The position numbers and the translations under genes were made by a program. From NCBI GenBank assembly GCA_016200385.1, contig JACQEV010000025.1, positions 1 through 9,683 of the forward strand: a DNA stretch of 9,683 nt. The letters run 5' to 3'. Under the pieces are notes generated by a model, which was not told the origin of the DNA, did not search any database, and worked only from the letters and a program-made list of their open reading frames with translations. Of this stretch, positions 7,286-9,683 are shown one piece after another (the stretch's first letter is position 1; each line of letters opens with the position of its first letter). This DNA comes from Candidatus Methylomirabilota bacterium (GTDB taxonomy: Bacteria; Methylomirabilota; Methylomirabilia; Methylomirabilales; Methylomirabilaceae).

Positions 7286-9673
7286 ATGAGTAGGAAGTCC
7301 GAGACGGCTGATACCGGCCCGGAAAAGGCGGGCAGCGCCCATCGTCTGCGCCTCTCAGTGGTGATCCCGGTTTATAACGAGGAACGGTGCATCGCGACGA
7401 CGCTGGCCCAGGTCGCGAGGTACCTCGGGGAGCAGGCTACGGACTGGGAGCTGGTGGTCGTGGACGACGGGAGCACCGATGCAACGAGGGACCGGGTCCT
7501 CGCTGAAATGGACAAGCAGCCTCAGCTCCGTCTTCTCCAGCATGACACCAACCGTGGGAAAGGCGCCGCGGTCCGGACCGGAGTTCTCAATGCTTGCGGC
7601 GAACTGATGCTTGTGACCGACGCTGACCTCTCGGTGCCCATCGAGTCCTTCGATCGCTTCGAGGCCGCGATGGCAAACGGGGCAGATATCGCGATCGGGT
7701 CCAGGCGTCTCCCGGGCGCATGCATCGAAGTCCACCAACCCCGTGTCCGTGAGTTCATGGGGCAGATCTTCACCTTCTTAGCCAATGCCATCCTGGGGAT
7801 GCATCTGTCGGACTTTACCTGCGGGTTCAAGGTCTTCCGGCGGCTGGCGGCCCAGGCGCTGTTCGCGGCTCAGCGGCGGGACGACCGGAGCTATGACGCC
7901 GAAATCCTCTATGGAGCGCAACGGGATGGCTGGCGAACGGTGGAGGTTCCTGTGCGGTGGGCGAACGTGGCAGGCTCGAAGGTGCGGCCGGTACATGCCG
8001 CGGTGCTCTCGCTCCTGGGCCTGCTACAGATCCGAGCGCGATTCTTGACACACATGGTGGCGAACCGTCGCGACTCGCTTCAGTCGGTGCTGGTTCGCAA
8101 CACATTGGCCAACGCTACTGGTTGGGCCTGGGGACTCCTCATCGGCTTGGTCCTCACACCCTACATCGTGCACCATATTGGGACTTCTCGGTTTGGCATC
8201 TTTGCACTGGTGAACGCACTCCTGGGCTACGTAGGATTGCTCGATCTGGGGATTGCCGGGGGAGCCGTCAAGTACATTGCGGCATTCCATGCCGAGAGGA
8301 ACCGAGAGAAACTAAACGATCTCATCAATACAGGAGCGGCTTTTTACGCCGTCCTGGGAATCGCAATACTAGCAGTTGGGATGCCAGCCGGAGAGTATCT
8401 CGTAGGGCTGTTCCGTATCGAGCCACCCCTTGCGGCCGACGCGCTCTTTGTCTTCCGTATTGGGCTCCTGGGATTCGCCCTAGGTAACGTCACGGCCGTC
8501 TTTTCCGCGGTGCCGTTCGGCCTCCAGCGGATGCGATTGGCGAATGGCGTGGGCATCGTCATGAGCATCCTGCATTTCTGTGGCTCGATAGTTGCGTTGG
8601 AATTGGGGTACGGCCTCCGTGGCCTCGTCGTGAACGGCCTTCTCATGATCATTATATCCGGCGTTATCTGGTTAGCTCTTGATAGCTACCTGCTTGCTGG
8701 CTTTGCGCTCCATCGGAGATACGTCCGGCGTAATATGCTGAGCCAACTATTTGGGTTTGGCATAAAGCTTCAAGTCTCGAGAATGGCGGACCTGATCAGC
8801 TTTCAATTCGACAAATTGCTCCTCGGCCGCTTTATAAGCCTCGATGCTGTTGCTAACTACCATGTGGGATCCCGCGTGGTAGATCTCGGACGCAACATTT
8901 CACAGTTGGTTATCCCAGTTCTGGTGCCCGCTGCCTCGGAACTCGATGCTCGCTCCGAGCTGTCTCGTCTTCAGAACCTGTATCAACGAGCCTACAAATA
9001 CGTCCTTCTTACCGCCATGCCGCTGATGGTCTTCGTTGCGCTCCATGCGGAGGATGTGGTCTCGGCCTGGATGGGGCCCGGATTCGGGCAGGCCGCAACA
9101 ACCGTGCGGGTCCTCGCCCTGGGGTACTTTCTGAACCTGATGACGGGCCCGGCGGTCGCGGTGGGAGCCGGCATCGGGCATCCCGAGATACAGATGAAAG
9201 CCTGGATCTGGATGGCGGCGTCGAATATTGTACTCAGTCTCTGGTTCATCCTGCTGTTCGGCTATCCCGGGGTGTTGGTTGCCACCACCCTATCGCTTGG
9301 CAGCGCACATGTCATCAACCTTGTCCTTTTTCATCGCCATCTCAAGCTGCCCATCGTTCGGTTCCTGGCGCGCGCATGGCGGTGGCCTATCGTCGCATGC
9401 GCGGCAGGATGGGGCGCGATGAACTTGGTGGAGCATTACGCTGGCGTTCGATTGGCAATATTGTCCCGTCTAGAAAGGGCCGAGTGGCTTCTCGTCTTCG
9501 GAGTGGCATTCTCATGCGCGTACATCCTAGTCATTTTGAGGTCAAGATATCTCGATGAAGTAGATCGCCGGCTGGTCTGGGCGTATTTCCACCGATCGGA
9601 TGAGAAGAGGGCTCTCGGTGTTCGAGTGGAGCCGCCGGGCGAGCCGCAGCAGGAACGGGTCCAGCTTAGGTGA
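7286..9673 (+). CDS. Fusion protein: family 2 glycosyltransferase (DPM1/DPG-synthase-like) joined to a Wzx-type polysaccharide flippase
   Basis: One uninterrupted 795-codon frame encodes two proteins normally separate. Residues 1-250 are a GT2 glycosyltransferase: VVIPVYNE (25-32), VVVDDGSTD (57-65), NRGKGAAVRTG (89-99), the metal-site TDADLS (111-116), IGSRR, DFTCGFKVFRR (176-186) and SYDAEILY (202-209). This resembles polyprenyl-phosphate sugar transferases. No membrane segment is evident in this half. From about residue 266, VLVRNTLANATGWAWGLL and then YVGLLDLGIAGGAVKY (315-330) begin a flippase of the Wzx/MATE-like superfamily. It has about a dozen or more hydrophobic segments running to about 752, including a SFQFDKLLLGRFISL segment (505-519) typical of the family, and then a polar tail. 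Family knowledge suggests sugar transfer at the cytoplasmic face followed by flipping across the membrane. The gene starts 10 bases after rfbH, with AGGG at 7274-7277. Acceptor and donor are unknown. Confidence 0.92.
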   Translation: MSRKSETADTGPEKAGSAHRLRLSVVIPVYNEERCIATTLAQVARYLGEQATDWELVVVDDGSTDATRDRVLAEMDKQPQLRLLQHDTNRGKGAAVRTGVLNACGELMLVTDADLSVPIESFDRFEAAMANGADIAIGSRRLPGACIEVHQPRVREFMGQIFTFLANAILGMHLSDFTCGFKVFRRLAAQALFAAQRRDDRSYDAEILYGAQRDGWRTVEVPVRWANVAGSKVRPVHAAVLSLLGLLQIRARFLTHMVANRRDSLQSVLVRNTLANATGWAWGLLIGLVLTPYIVHHIGTSRFGIFALVNALLGYVGLLDLGIAGGAVKYIAAFHAERNREKLNDLINTGAAFYAVLGIAILAVGMPAGEYLVGLFRIEPPLAADALFVFRIGLLGFALGNVTAVFSAVPFGLQRMRLANGVGIVMSILHFCGSIVALELGYGLRGLVVNGLLMIIISGVIWLALDSYLLAGFALHRRYVRRNMLSQLFGFGIKLQVSRMADLISFQFDKLLLGRFISLDAVANYHVGSRVVDLGRNISQLVIPVLVPAASELDARSELSRLQNLYQRAYKYVLLTAMPLMVFVALHAEDVVSAWMGPGFGQAATTVRVLALGYFLNLMTGPAVAVGAGIGHPEIQMKAWIWMAASNIVLSLWFILLFGYPGVLVATTLSLGSAHVINLVLFHRHLKLPIVRFLARAWRWPIVACAAGWGAMNLVEHYAGVRLAILSRLERAEWLLVFGVAFSCAYILVILRSRYLDEVDRRLVWAYFHRSDEKRALGVRVEPPGEPQQERVQLR

Positions 9674-9683
9674 TACTTGGGGA

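Noticed and set aside
7827..8487. Alternative frames of 92 and 176 codons across the GT2-flippase junction
   Set aside because: They are out of frame with both conserved domains and show no motif. They do not suggest that the fusion comes from a frameshift, because the main frame is conserved on both sides.

Overview
The window is a gene-dense, GC-rich stretch (roughly 60% by eye) with every recognisable gene on the + strand. It reads as the middle of a surface-polysaccharide (O-antigen or exopolysaccharide) operon from a bacterium. GTG starts are common, junctions overlap tightly and there are no long gaps. This suits an environmental high-GC Gram-negative lineage, but nothing in the window fixes the taxon, so I name none.

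Layout. 1-479 is the 3' end of an O-antigen ligase/polymerase-type membrane protein. 470-1269 is glucose-1-phosphate cytidylyltransferase (rfbF type), broken by an apparent one-base deletion near 872. 1266-2300 is CDP-glucose 4,6-dehydratase (rfbG type). 2297-2746 is a short RmlC-like sugar epimerase. 2739-4049 is a three-domain sugar C-methyltransferase of the TylC3/TcaB9 type. 4071-5003 and 5018-5926 are two tandem but divergent RmlD-like NDP-sugar reductases; the second appears to start at a non-standard ACG. 5926-7275 is the iron-sulfur, PMP-type 3-dehydrase RfbH (E1). 7286-9673 is one reading frame joining a family 2 glycosyltransferase to a Wzx-type flippase. The last 10 bases hold no gene. 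No promoter, terminator, RNA gene, insertion sequence or CRISPR was seen, and no stretch longer than 21 bases lies between genes.

How the genes fit together. RfbF and RfbG would turn glucose-1-phosphate into CDP-4-keto-6-deoxyglucose. RfbH, with a reductase partner not seen here, would remove the C-3 hydroxyl. The methyltransferase could add a methyl branch next to the C-4 ketone, the RmlC-like protein could invert a centre beside the ketone, and one or both RmlD-like enzymes would reduce the ketone. The likely end product is a CDP-activated, C-methyl-branched 6-deoxy or 3,6-dideoxy hexose. The fused glycosyltransferase-flippase and the ligase/polymerase then point to assembly on a lipid carrier, export and polymerisation or ligation. 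The branched CDP-sugar cassette and the fusion protein are the two most interesting elements. The rfbF frameshift and the ACG start may be real damage or base-call errors.
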